From Clostridia bacterium (lineage in GTDB: Bacteria > Bacillota_A > Clostridia > Christensenellales > Aristaeellaceae), in assembly GCA_017530275.1 (NCBI GenBank), contig JAFXMP010000349.1, positions 1 to 8,112 on the forward strand: 8,112 nucleotides of DNA. Direction: 5' to 3'. Positions 1 to 6,417 of the stretch are shown piece by piece. A model generated the notes under the pieces. It ran no database searches. It was not told where the DNA came from and saw only the letters and a program-made list of their open reading frames with translations. The position numbers were made by a program, and so were the translations under genes. Positions within the stretch are counted from its first letter, which is position 1. The number at the start of each line of letters is the position of its first letter.

Positions 1-164
1 ATGTCCGACGCGCCAGCGCTCAGCGCGGATACCCATGGGCCCATCTTCCGGCCACCCAGAAAGTAATCCTTCTCGCCGCCGCTGCGCATCCTCAGGAAGA
101 AATAGATGCCGATACCCAGCATAAATATCAGATATACGATAAAGACTACCAGTTCAATGTTCAT
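1..164 (-). CDS. putP: Sodium/proline symporter (SSS family), N-terminal fragment
   Basis: The gene runs off the left edge; only the first 54 codons are present. They start [20 protein letters not shown] and continue through [20 protein letters not shown] to [14 protein letters not shown]. The first hydrophobic helix, followed by the [22 protein letters not shown] stretch, is the typical N-terminus of the PutP branch of the sodium:solute symporter family, which imports L-proline with Na+ across the cytoplasmic membrane. The next codon begins AT, which fits the Met of the usual ASDMSGW. The ATG at 164-162 is preceded by AAAGGAG (173-179 on the plus strand) with eight bases between, which fixes the start. 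It is transcribed away from the large surface-protein gene. Substrate specificity cannot be judged from this fragment; other SSS members are possible but less likely. Confidence 0.88.
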   Translation of the reverse strand, partial: MNIELVVFIVYLIFMLGIGIYFFLRMRSGGEKDYFLGGRKMGPWVSALSAGASD

Positions 165-212
165 TCCTTGAGCTCCTTTCCGCAAAAAAATACTGCAATT
201 TGCATATTATTC

Positions 213-240
213 ATTATAAGGCTTTTTGCGCGGATTACAA
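213..240 (-). promoter_or_regulatory. Candidate sigma-A promoter of the symporter gene
   Basis: On the minus strand a perfect -10 box TATAAT (213-218) lies 16 bases downstream of TTGTAA (235-240), which matches four of six bases of the -35 consensus. The implied start near 206 gives a leader of about 40 bases that contains the ribosome binding site. The region is AT-rich compared with the flanking genes. Confidence 0.6.
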
Positions 241-308
241 GCGCAAAACAAAAAATGTACATTTTTCGTGTTTTATATTTTCTTTGGGTTTTCATCTTCA
301 TTATTTTA

Positions 309-337
309 TTGAAAGTATTACCGTTTCGTGGTAAAAT
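309..337 (+). promoter_or_regulatory. Candidate sigma-A promoter of the surface-protein operon
   Basis: TTGAAA (309-314) and TAAAAT (332-337) are separated by exactly 17 bases; each matches five of six consensus bases. Transcription would begin near 344, giving a leader of about 174 bases before the ATG at 518. It is the only well-formed promoter I see before the terminator at 6317, so it probably drives the surface protein, the 33-residue peptide and the repeat lipoprotein together. Confidence 0.65.
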
Positions 338-504
338 ATCTTCTGATAAAACGCATTTTCAAGGAGGCGTTCATAATCAGAAGCCCATCATTTGTTGAAC
401 GGAAAAAAGACGCGAATATCTGTCAGGTAATCATTTAGTGTATCAATAATAAAACCGATCAAATCATAACCGGTCCATGGATCCAAACGAGGGAATAGAC
501 GAGT

Positions 505-511
505 GGAGGAG
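505..511 (+). promoter_or_regulatory. Ribosome binding site that sets the start of the surface-protein gene
   Basis: GGAGGAG ends six bases before the ATG at 518. A GTG at 503 is in the same frame but overlaps this site and would add five residues before the signal peptide, so 518 is preferred. Confidence 0.8.
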
Positions 512-517
512 AATCAA

Positions 518-3500
518 ATGAAAGAGAACAAGTATGGGATCAGACGTGCGCTGGCAATCCTGCTGTGCGTTCTGTTGGTGACGAGCAATTTGGGCGTTGC
601 GGCTTTTGCTGAAGGAGATTTGTCGGCGCCTGCTGAAACGCAGACTGAGCAGCAGGAAGCGGAAAGCAATACCCCGCCCGCCGCGAATGAAACCCAGCAG
701 CAGGAAGCGGAAAACAATGATCCACCTGCCGCGAACGAAACCCAGCAGCAGGAAACGGAGAACAACGATCCGCCCGCCGCGAACGAAACCCAACAGCAGG
801 AAACGGAAAGCAATACCCCGCCCGCCGCGAACGAAACCCAACAGCAGGAAACGGAGAACAATACCCCGCCTGCCGCGAACGAAACCCAACAGCAGGAAAC
901 GGAGAACAATGATCCGCCCGCCGCGAATGAAACCCAGCAGCAGGAAACAGAGAACAATGATCCGCCCGCCGCGAATGAAACCCAGCAGCAGGAAACAGAG
1001 AACAATGATCCGCCCGTAACGAACGAAACCCAGCAGCAGGAAACAGAGAACAATACCCCGCCCGCCGCGAACGAAACCCAGCAGCAGGAAACGGAGAACA
1101 TTGATCCGCCCGCCGCGAACGAAACCCAGCAGCAGGAAGCCCTGCCGTTCCAGCAGGATCTGGATGTGGGCGAATACAAATTTTCCATCAAAGCGGACGC
1201 CGGCGTATTTCCGGCTGACGCCTCGCTGAGCATTCAAAAAATCACGGATGAAGGACTGGCCCGGAAGGCGGAAGACGCCCTGGGAGTATCACCTTCGGAA
1301 AAGGTCCTGGTTCGTCATGTCCTTTTCAGCTTCGCCGGTCCCAAGATGTCTGGTTCCGCGGAAGCGACCGTGAAGCGCATCGGGCTTGTCGGCCTGGGGG
1401 AAGCCTATCCGGACGCCCAGATCAGCGCTTATCTTCTCCGCTGGAACGGCGCGGAGCAGCGGATGGAATCCAAGTCCGCTAATTTCGATCAGGAGCGGGA
1501 TCGCGTACGCTTTTCTTTCTCGGATCTGACGATTTACGATCTGGTCATGGTCCTTCGCCTGCCGGAAAAGAAAGCGGAAGAAACCGCAGCTGCGACTGTT
1601 GAGGAACCGCAGCCCACGGATGAGCAACAGCCCACCGAGGATCAGCAGTCTACGGAAGAAGAGCAAACCACCGAGGAACAGCCGCCTACGGAAGAAGAGC
1701 AAACCACTGAGGAACAGCAGCAGCTTACGGAAGAAGAGCAGACCACCGAGGAACAGCAGCAGCCTACGGAAGAAGAGCATTTCACCGAAGAACAGGATCC
1801 CACGGAAGAAGAGTATTCCGCCGAAGAACAGGATCCCACGGAAGAAGAACATTCCACCGAAGAAGAGCAGCAGCCCACGGAGGAGGAGAAATCCACAGAG
1901 GAGCAACCGTCCACCGAAGAAGAGCAGCAGCCTACAGAAGAAGAGCAAACCGCCGAGGAACAGCAGCCTACAGAGGAGCAGCCATCCACCGAAGAACGGC
2001 AGCAGCCCACCGAGGAAAAGCAGCCCGCGAAAGAACAGCCATCCGCCGAGAAACAGCAGCAGCCCACAGAGGAAGACGCACAGCCAACCGGCGAACAGCC
2101 AAATGAAGAAGAACCCGAGGCAGTGCCTTTCAAACAGGTATCCACGGTGAACAATATTCGCTTGACGATCACCGCGAACGCGGGCGTTTTCGCACCGGAA
2201 GCAAAAGTCAGCGTTGAGCGTGTAAACAGCCAGGAGCTGTCCCGGCTTGCGGAGCAGGCGCTGGGCATCGCGTCCGACAGTTACGAAATCATTTTCCATT
2301 ATATTTTCCGCTTTTCCGGCGCGGAAATGGACGGCAGCGGCAAAGTGAAGCTGGAAAAGCTCTTGCTGAGCGACCTGGCCGCGATGCATCGGGACAGCGA
2401 AGCCGCCGTCTACGCGGTGCGCTTTGGCGCGTCGGAGCAGCAGGCGCAGGAAATCAAATGCAATTACAGCATTGAAAAGAACGGCGCGGCTTTCCCGCTC
2501 TCCGGCATGGGCGCGTATGACGTGGTGTTCGTGATTCGCAAGGCTGCGCCTGCGGCCGCCGAAGTGCCGGCAGCGGACGACGCGGCGCAAGAAAACGGAG
2601 AAGAGGCCGAAACGGAAGAACCGACTGTTCCTGACGAAAAAGAAAAACCCACCAAAGAGGAAGAACCCGCGAAAGGCGAAAACGACGCCAAGGGCGGCGA
2701 ACCCGCCAAAGAGGAAGAGCCCGCAAAAGGCGAAAACAACGCCAAGGGCGGCGAACCCACCAAAGAGGAAGAACCCACCGAGGGCGAAAACGACGCCAAG
2801 GGCGGCGAACCCAACGACGACGGCGAAACCGATGAAAACGGCGAGGGCTCCGGGGACGACGCGGCGGAAACCACGATGCAGACCACAGAGGCCGAAACGG
2901 TCGTGGAAACCTACACCCCCGAAAGCGACGGCCGCAGCAATGATGAATTGCTGACCGGCTATGTGAACAATCTGTTCAGCACCATCGGCGCGCGGCGGCG
3001 GCTGCTCAAGAGCAGCGGGGTCAGCGTCGGCGCGAGCCTGGAAGGGAAAGCCTTAACTGTATACAACGAATTGAAAGCCATGGTCGCCGAAGTGGCTGCC
3101 GGGAACCGGACAAGCACCGTATATACACAACAATTAGAGTTTGGCCCCTGGACGTCGGAAGATTTGGGCGGGGTTGCGATCCTAAGCAATGGCAGTTTGT
3201 CGCAACAGGCGAAGGATGCGGCCCAGGGAAAGGCGATGCAGGAGATCAATACCAGCAAAGTGTTGAGCGCTTTGTTGGCGGATTGCCCTTATGAGATGTA
3301 TTGGTACGATAAAACTTCAAGCTTAAGGATATCATATAGTGTTAGTTACAGCTACGATACTACTCCTTCTATTTCCTGTACGCTAACGTTAACCTTAGAA
3401 ATGCCGGTTGTCACAGCGTATCGAGGCAGCGCGGATTACACCGTGAACGCTACTCTGGCCCAACACGCAGCGCAGGCTGTTGACGGGATCAATACAATCC

Positions 3501-5440
3501 TGAACAGCGCCCCATCGGATGTCAATAAAAAACTGGAACATTATAAAAACGAAATCTGCAATCGGGTCTCTTATAATACGGCTGCGGCAGATCCAAATAA
3601 CAACACGCCCTACGGCAACCCGTGGCAGCTGGTATGGGTATTTGATAACGACGATACGACCAACGTGGTGTGCGAGGGCTATTCCAAAGCGTTCAAATAC
3701 CTGTGCGATAAGAGCGGCATCACCTGCCTGCTCGTGAGCGGCAACATGTCTGGCGGCACCGGCGCGGGCGGCGGCCACATGTGGAACCTGGTGACCCTGG
3801 AAGACCGCACCTACCTGGTGGACGTGACCAACTGCGACGCGGGCTCGATCGGCTATCCGGATAAGCTGTTCATGAAGATGCGCAATAGGAATGACAGTTG
3901 GTATAAATATACGATTTCCGGCGTAACTTATGAATACAGCGATAATACAAAAACGACCTTTGGCGAACCCTTGCTGACCGTGTATGCCCCGGCTGTTGCG
4001 CACGAAGGCAACTGGGACACGAACCTCAGATGGGTGCTGGACGAAAACGGCCTGCTGACGATCAGCGGCGAAGGGGCGATGACTGCCCTGAACAATGCAG
4101 CGGACGCCTGGCGTGCGTATTCGGGCGATATTCAAAGCGTCGTCATCGAACAAGGCGTCACCAGCATTGGCGATAATGCTTTCAATGGCTGCGCCAACCT
4201 GACGAGCGTCACGATCCCGGACGGTGTCACCGGCATTGGCGACAATGCTTTCTCTGGCTGCACCAGCCTGGCGGATGTTTATTTCGACGGAACACAAGCG
4301 GAATGGACCAGTATCAACACTGGCACAAACAGCGGCCTGCCCAACGCGACGACGGTGCATTTCAACAAGCTCACCGTCTATCTCTATCCCAACGCGAACC
4401 CGTCATCCTATGGATACTCCTTTGTGACCAGAGGCAACAGTTATCCTCTGCCCGCATGCAGTTTCACCGCGCCTGCGGGCAAGGTATTCAAGGAATGGTC
4501 TGTTGTGATCGGCGACGCCGAAGCGGTGCCCATGGCCCCGGGCGAAGAAATCACCGTCACCGCCGATACCATCGCCACGGCGGTGTGGGAGGACACGGAG
4601 GATGAACCGACATTTATCACCCATGCTTTGCTGCTTGCGGGAGAAATCGGCGTGGTGTTCCGCGTACATTTCCCGGACGGCTTTGACCCTACCGGCTGCT
4701 ATGTCAGTTTCGTTGCGACGGACGGAAGAAGCAGCACCATGCAGTATGCCAATGCGGAAACAGTAACGGATTCCAATGACCGCGATTTTACATGTGACAT
4801 CAACGCTTTGGAACTGGCGGAAACGATCACCGCGACGCTGCATTACGGCGACGGGCAGACGGCGACGAATGATTTCTCTGCCATGCAGTATATCACGGTT
4901 ATTCAAAACAACGCATCCACTTATGCAAATGAGCTGCCCCTTGTCAACGCCCTGCAGGCCTATGGTTACTATATGCAGCATTCCGGCTGGACGGACGACA
5001 AGGCTTCCCATACAGCAATCCCCCAGCCTGCAAATACCCCGGATATTGCCGCGGCAAAGGCAGCAGTCAGCAATATGCAAATTGTTAAAACGATGGAGGG
5101 TTCCGGCATCGCGGATTCTAAGGTCGCGCTGGTGCTGAACGCGAAAACCGTCATTACTGTTTCCGTGAAGCCGGAGGACAACGTAACCATTTCCTCCACC
5201 GGGTACAAAATCATCACGATTAACGGCGATACCTATTATGAGTTCAGTACGACGAAGATCGGCCCGAAAGCGCTTGCGACGGAATACACGGTTTCCGTGA
5301 CGACCAGCGTAGGAACAGCAATCGTACAGACTTCTGCCATGGCGTATGTGAACGCCCTGTTTGGCACCGGCCTGACAGAAAACCAACAACGCGCAATGGC
5401 GGCCTACTATGAGTATTACCTTGCGGCAACGAACTATTGA
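518..5440 (+). CDS. Large secreted repeat protein with transglutaminase-like and BspA-type LRR domains
   Basis: 1640 residues. A signal peptide (1-31: basic start, hydrophobic core, cleavage after AFA) is followed by a Gln-rich 16-residue repeat stalk (40-208), AGVF domain A (209-351), a Glu/Gln/Thr stalk (362-534), AGVF domain B (536-675), a Lys/Glu/Gly stalk (711-764), an accessory region with ADCPYEMYWYDKT (921-933), and a transglutaminase-like domain (about 1009-1135). The latter has Cys1052 in VVCEGYSKAF, His1087 in GGHMWNLV and Asp1102 in YLVDVTNCD, a complete triad. Next come a BspA-type segment with two leucine-rich repeats (1164-1282), a bacterial-repeat (InlB-like) beta domain (1285-1358) and the C-terminal module of many clostridial surface proteins (1362-1640). 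No LPXTG, SLH or choline-binding anchor is seen. In this superfamily the triad may crosslink, cleave or hydrolyse; the actual reaction is unknown. It is probably extracellular and co-transcribed with the next two genes. Confidence 0.9.
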   Translation: MKENKYGIRRALAILLCVLLVTSNLGVAAFAEGDLSAPAETQTEQQEAESNTPPAANETQQQEAENNDPPAANETQQQETENNDPPAANETQQQETESNTPPAANETQQQETENNTPPAANETQQQETENNDPPAANETQQQETENNDPPAANETQQQETENNDPPVTNETQQQETENNTPPAANETQQQETENIDPPAANETQQQEALPFQQDLDVGEYKFSIKADAGVFPADASLSIQKITDEGLARKAEDALGVSPSEKVLVRHVLFSFAGPKMSGSAEATVKRIGLVGLGEAYPDAQISAYLLRWNGAEQRMESKSANFDQERDRVRFSFSDLTIYDLVMVLRLPEKKAEETAAATVEEPQPTDEQQPTEDQQSTEEEQTTEEQPPTEEEQTTEEQQQLTEEEQTTEEQQQPTEEEHFTEEQDPTEEEYSAEEQDPTEEEHSTEEEQQPTEEEKSTEEQPSTEEEQQPTEEEQTAEEQQPTEEQPSTEERQQPTEEKQPAKEQPSAEKQQQPTEEDAQPTGEQPNEEEPEAVPFKQVSTVNNIRLTITANAGVFAPEAKVSVERVNSQELSRLAEQALGIASDSYEIIFHYIFRFSGAEMDGSGKVKLEKLLLSDLAAMHRDSEAAVYAVRFGASEQQAQEIKCNYSIEKNGAAFPLSGMGAYDVVFVIRKAAPAAAEVPAADDAAQENGEEAETEEPTVPDEKEKPTKEEEPAKGENDAKGGEPAKEEEPAKGENNAKGGEPTKEEEPTEGENDAKGGEPNDDGETDENGEGSGDDAAETTMQTTEAETVVETYTPESDGRSNDELLTGYVNNLFSTIGARRRLLKSSGVSVGASLEGKALTVYNELKAMVAEVAAGNRTSTVYTQQLEFGPWTSEDLGGVAILSNGSLSQQAKDAAQGKAMQEINTSKVLSALLADCPYEMYWYDKTSSLRISYSVSYSYDTTPSISCTLTLTLEMPVVTAYRGSADYTVNATLAQHAAQAVDGINTILNSAPSDVNKKLEHYKNEICNRVSYNTAAADPNNNTPYGNPWQLVWVFDNDDTTNVVCEGYSKAFKYLCDKSGITCLLVSGNMSGGTGAGGGHMWNLVTLEDRTYLVDVTNCDAGSIGYPDKLFMKMRNRNDSWYKYTISGVTYEYSDNTKTTFGEPLLTVYAPAVAHEGNWDTNLRWVLDENGLLTISGEGAMTALNNAADAWRAYSGDIQSVVIEQGVTSIGDNAFNGCANLTSVTIPDGVTGIGDNAFSGCTSLADVYFDGTQAEWTSINTGTNSGLPNATTVHFNKLTVYLYPNANPSSYGYSFVTRGNSYPLPACSFTAPAGKVFKEWSVVIGDAEAVPMAPGEEITVTADTIATAVWEDTEDEPTFITHALLLAGEIGVVFRVHFPDGFDPTGCYVSFVATDGRSSTMQYANAETVTDSNDRDFTCDINALELAETITATLHYGDGQTATNDFSAMQYITVIQNNASTYANELPLVNALQAYGYYMQHSGWTDDKASHTAIPQPANTPDIAAAKAAVSNMQIVKTMEGSGIADSKVALVLNAKTVITVSVKPEDNVTISSTGYKIITINGDTYYEFSTTKIGPKALATEYTVSVTTSVGTAIVQTSAMAYVNALFGTGLTENQQRAMAAYYEYYLAATNY
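635..1141 (+). repeat. 48-bp in-frame tandem repeat (Gln-rich stalk)
   Basis: An 18-residue degenerate first unit (635-688) is followed by nine exact-length 48-bp units (689-1120) and a partial tenth. Each encodes a variant of ETQQQETENNDPPAAN. Units are nearly identical at DNA level: the units starting at 929 and 977 share their first 40 bases. The stalk contains no lysine, and N-E-T recurs at every unit junction. The low divergence suggests recent expansion by slippage or recombination, always in frame. Confidence 0.95.
1601..2119 (+). repeat. Degenerate Glu/Gln/Thr/Pro coding repeat (second stalk)
   Basis: Irregular units of the type QQPTEEE and EQTTEEQ fill about 173 residues (362-534) between the two AGVF domains. 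The period varies from about five to eleven residues, so this is low-complexity drift rather than an exact tandem array. It is strongly acidic and poor in lysine (four, all in the second half), and should be an extended disordered spacer. Confidence 0.85.
2648..2809 (+). repeat. 54-bp tandem repeat, three copies (Lys/Glu/Gly stalk)
   Basis: Three consecutive 18-residue units (2648-2701, 2702-2755, 2756-2809) of the form PTKEEEPAKGENDAKGGE. The units carry eight lysines in total and no glutamine, the opposite of the first stalk. They sit between AGVF domain B and the transglutaminase-like half. Confidence 0.92.
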
Positions 5441-5464
5441 TTGAATCGAAAGGGAGCGGAAAAC

Positions 5465-5566
5465 GTGGAACCATACGAAGAACTGGTAATTGAGGTCATC
5501 CCCTTTGAAACCGAAGATATCATTACCACAAGCGGAGAAGGAAACATTATATTGCCGCACGTTTAA
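5465..5566 (+). CDS. 33-residue acidic peptide with EDIITTSGE motif
   Basis: A GTG at 5465 is preceded by AAAGGGAG (5449-5456) at eight bases, only 24 bases after the stop of the surface-protein gene, and the frame ends at TAA 5564-5566. The product is 33 residues, beginning MEPYEELVIEVIPF, continuing ETEDIITTSGEG and ending NIILPHV. It has no signal peptide, no membrane segment, no Cys and no Lys. From memory, many Clostridia encode short peptides with the shape Y-E-x-P-x-x-E-x-I-x-F-x-x-E-D-x-I-x-T-S-G; they are mostly annotated as hypothetical, and some resemble leader regions of modified peptides. This one fits that pattern, although the usual Pro after YE is replaced by Leu. Its operon position suggests a role linked to the surface protein, but no function can be assigned. 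Confidence 0.7.
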   Translation: MEPYEELVIEVIPFETEDIITTSGEGNIILPHV

Positions 5567-5594
5567 GCGGAAATGGAGGCATTTGTTCGCGTTC

Positions 5595-5647
5595 CTTTCT
5601 TATGATGATTCTGGAGGGATGGCTTATTCCGATTGCTTTCTTATGAT
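5595..5647 (+). repeat. Pair of 12-bp direct repeats before the lipoprotein gene
   Basis: CTTTCTTATGAT occurs at 5595-5606 and again at 5636-5647, start points 41 bases apart, in the 98-base gap between the peptide gene and the lipoprotein gene. Each copy contains TATGAT, a -10-like sequence, but neither has a convincing -35 box at the right distance. It may be a regulatory half-site pair or a chance duplication. Confidence 0.4.
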
Positions 5648-5664
5648 TTGAGGTGTAAGAATTC

Positions 5665-6309
5665 ATGAATAAAATACTGATTATTCTATTAATTCTGCTG
5701 TGGCTGTTGAGCAGTAAAGCGTGTATGCCAATGGAATCGGTAATGCAAGAAATTCCTTCAGTCACACAGAGCGTAAGCCCTATGTCAACTGCAACACAGG
5801 AACCGGCACAACAGCCGAAGTATACAGATAAACCGCGGCCAATGGAAACACCGAAGCCGACGGAAGCACCGAAGCCGACGGAAGCACCGAAGCCGACGGA
5901 AACGCCGAAGCCAACGGAAACGCCGAAGCCGACGGAAACGCCGAAGGCAACGGAAACGCCGAAGCCGACGGAAACGCCGAAGCCGACGGAAACGCCGAAG
6001 CCGACGGAAGCACCGAAGCCGACGGAAACGCCGAAGCCGACGGAGACACCGAAGGTAACGGAAACGCCGAAGCCGACGGAAACGCCGAAGGCAACGGATA
6101 CGCCGAAGCCGACGGAAACGCCGAAGGCAACGGATACGCCGAAGCCGACGAAAACGCCGAAGCCGACGGAAACGCCGAAGCCGACGGAAACGCCGAAGGC
6201 AACGGATACGCCGAAGCCGACGAAAACGCCGAAGCCGACGAAAACGCCGAAGCCCACGGATTCACCGCAGTCCGGTATAGACGGCGAAATCCGCCTTCCG
6301 GCGATATGA
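5665..6309 (+). CDS. Exported Pro/Thr/Lys repeat protein, possible lipoprotein
   Basis: 214 residues. The ATG at 5665 has GAGGTG (5650-5655) nine bases upstream. The N-terminus MNKILIILLILLWLLSSKAC is a short export signal ending in Cys20, but the lipobox is poor (SKAC rather than LxGC or LxAC), so it could be a lipoprotein or simply membrane-anchored by this segment. A short Ser/Thr/Gln region (21-52) leads into 23 six-residue units of the type PKPTET, and the protein ends DGEIRLPAI. There is no globular domain; the repeat should form a stiff, basic, extended stalk of the kind used to span peptidoglycan and often O-glycosylated in other proteins. It is the last gene before the terminator at 6317. 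No enzymatic function is visible; the short C-terminal tail is the only non-repeat surface part. Confidence 0.8.
   Translation: MNKILIILLILLWLLSSKACMPMESVMQEIPSVTQSVSPMSTATQEPAQQPKYTDKPRPMETPKPTEAPKPTEAPKPTETPKPTETPKPTETPKATETPKPTETPKPTETPKPTEAPKPTETPKPTETPKVTETPKPTETPKATDTPKPTETPKATDTPKPTKTPKPTETPKPTETPKATDTPKPTKTPKPTKTPKPTDSPQSGIDGEIRLPAI
5851..6264 (+). repeat. 18-bp in-frame tandem repeat, 23 units
   Basis: Twenty-three units of CCGAAGCCGACGGAAACG or close variants encode PKPTET, PKATDT, PKPTKT and similar. Substitutions fall mainly at unit positions 3, 5 and 6, while Pro-Lys at positions 1-2 is constant. Identical runs of several units make length variation likely. Confidence 0.95.
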
Positions 6310-6316
6310 GAAAACC

Positions 6317-6353
6317 AAGAATCGGCGGGAGGCTTTTCCAGCCGATTCTTTTA
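6317..6353 (+). terminator. Intrinsic terminator after the lipoprotein gene
   Basis: AAGAATCGGC (6317-6326) pairs perfectly with GCCGATTCTT (6341-6350), a 10-bp stem with a 14-base loop, and runs into TTTTAT. It begins eight bases after the lipoprotein stop codon. It marks the end of the surface-protein operon and separates it from the next gene group. Confidence 0.87.
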
Positions 6354-6417
6354 TCAATGGTGATGATCGTGAGAAAAACATTTCTGTCGGGCTTCACTAT
6401 GATAACGGAAAAAATAT

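Larger units (their letters stand above)
165..517. other. Divergent intergenic region (353 bases)
   Basis: This stretch separates the symporter gene (leftward) from the large surface-protein gene (rightward). It is clearly AT-rich. It holds one convincing promoter on each strand and, on the plus side, a leader of roughly 170 bases running from about 344 to the start codon at 518. The leader contains a second strong Shine-Dalgarno-like AAGGAGG (361-367) without an ATG, GTG or TTG at a suitable distance. I see no credible protein gene, no clear hairpin terminator and no recognisable riboswitch; an open frame at 168-398 begins inside the symporter's ribosome binding site and looks like chance. 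Confidence 0.6.

Noticed and set aside
168..398. Plus-strand 76-codon open frame in the intergenic region
   Set aside because: It would start at a TTG inside the symporter's ribosome binding site, has no ribosome site of its own, overlaps both predicted promoters and consists of AT-driven hydrophobic residues.
635..1141. CRISPR-like regular spacing of repeats
   Set aside because: Units are directly adjacent without unique spacers, are a multiple of three and are translated in frame; this is a protein repeat.
464..1237. Long minus-strand open frames antisense to the 48-bp repeat, with repeating LLLGFVRGGR-like units
   Set aside because: They mirror the coding repeat on the plus strand, lack a ribosome site and have no recognisable domain; open antisense frames are expected where a repeat unit lacks stops on the other strand.
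1599..2150. Alternative-frame plus-strand frame rich in Arg, Lys, Ser and Pro across the second stalk
   Set aside because: It is a shifted reading of the Glu/Gln/Thr coding repeat, with no start signal and no domain.
3671..3838. Transglutaminase-like domain as the leader protease (B2) of a lasso-peptide pathway with the PqqD-like protein
   Set aside because: The domain is inside a large protein with a signal peptide and so is extracellular, while B2 proteases are small cytoplasmic proteins encoded next to the PqqD-like B1; a terminator also separates the two groups.
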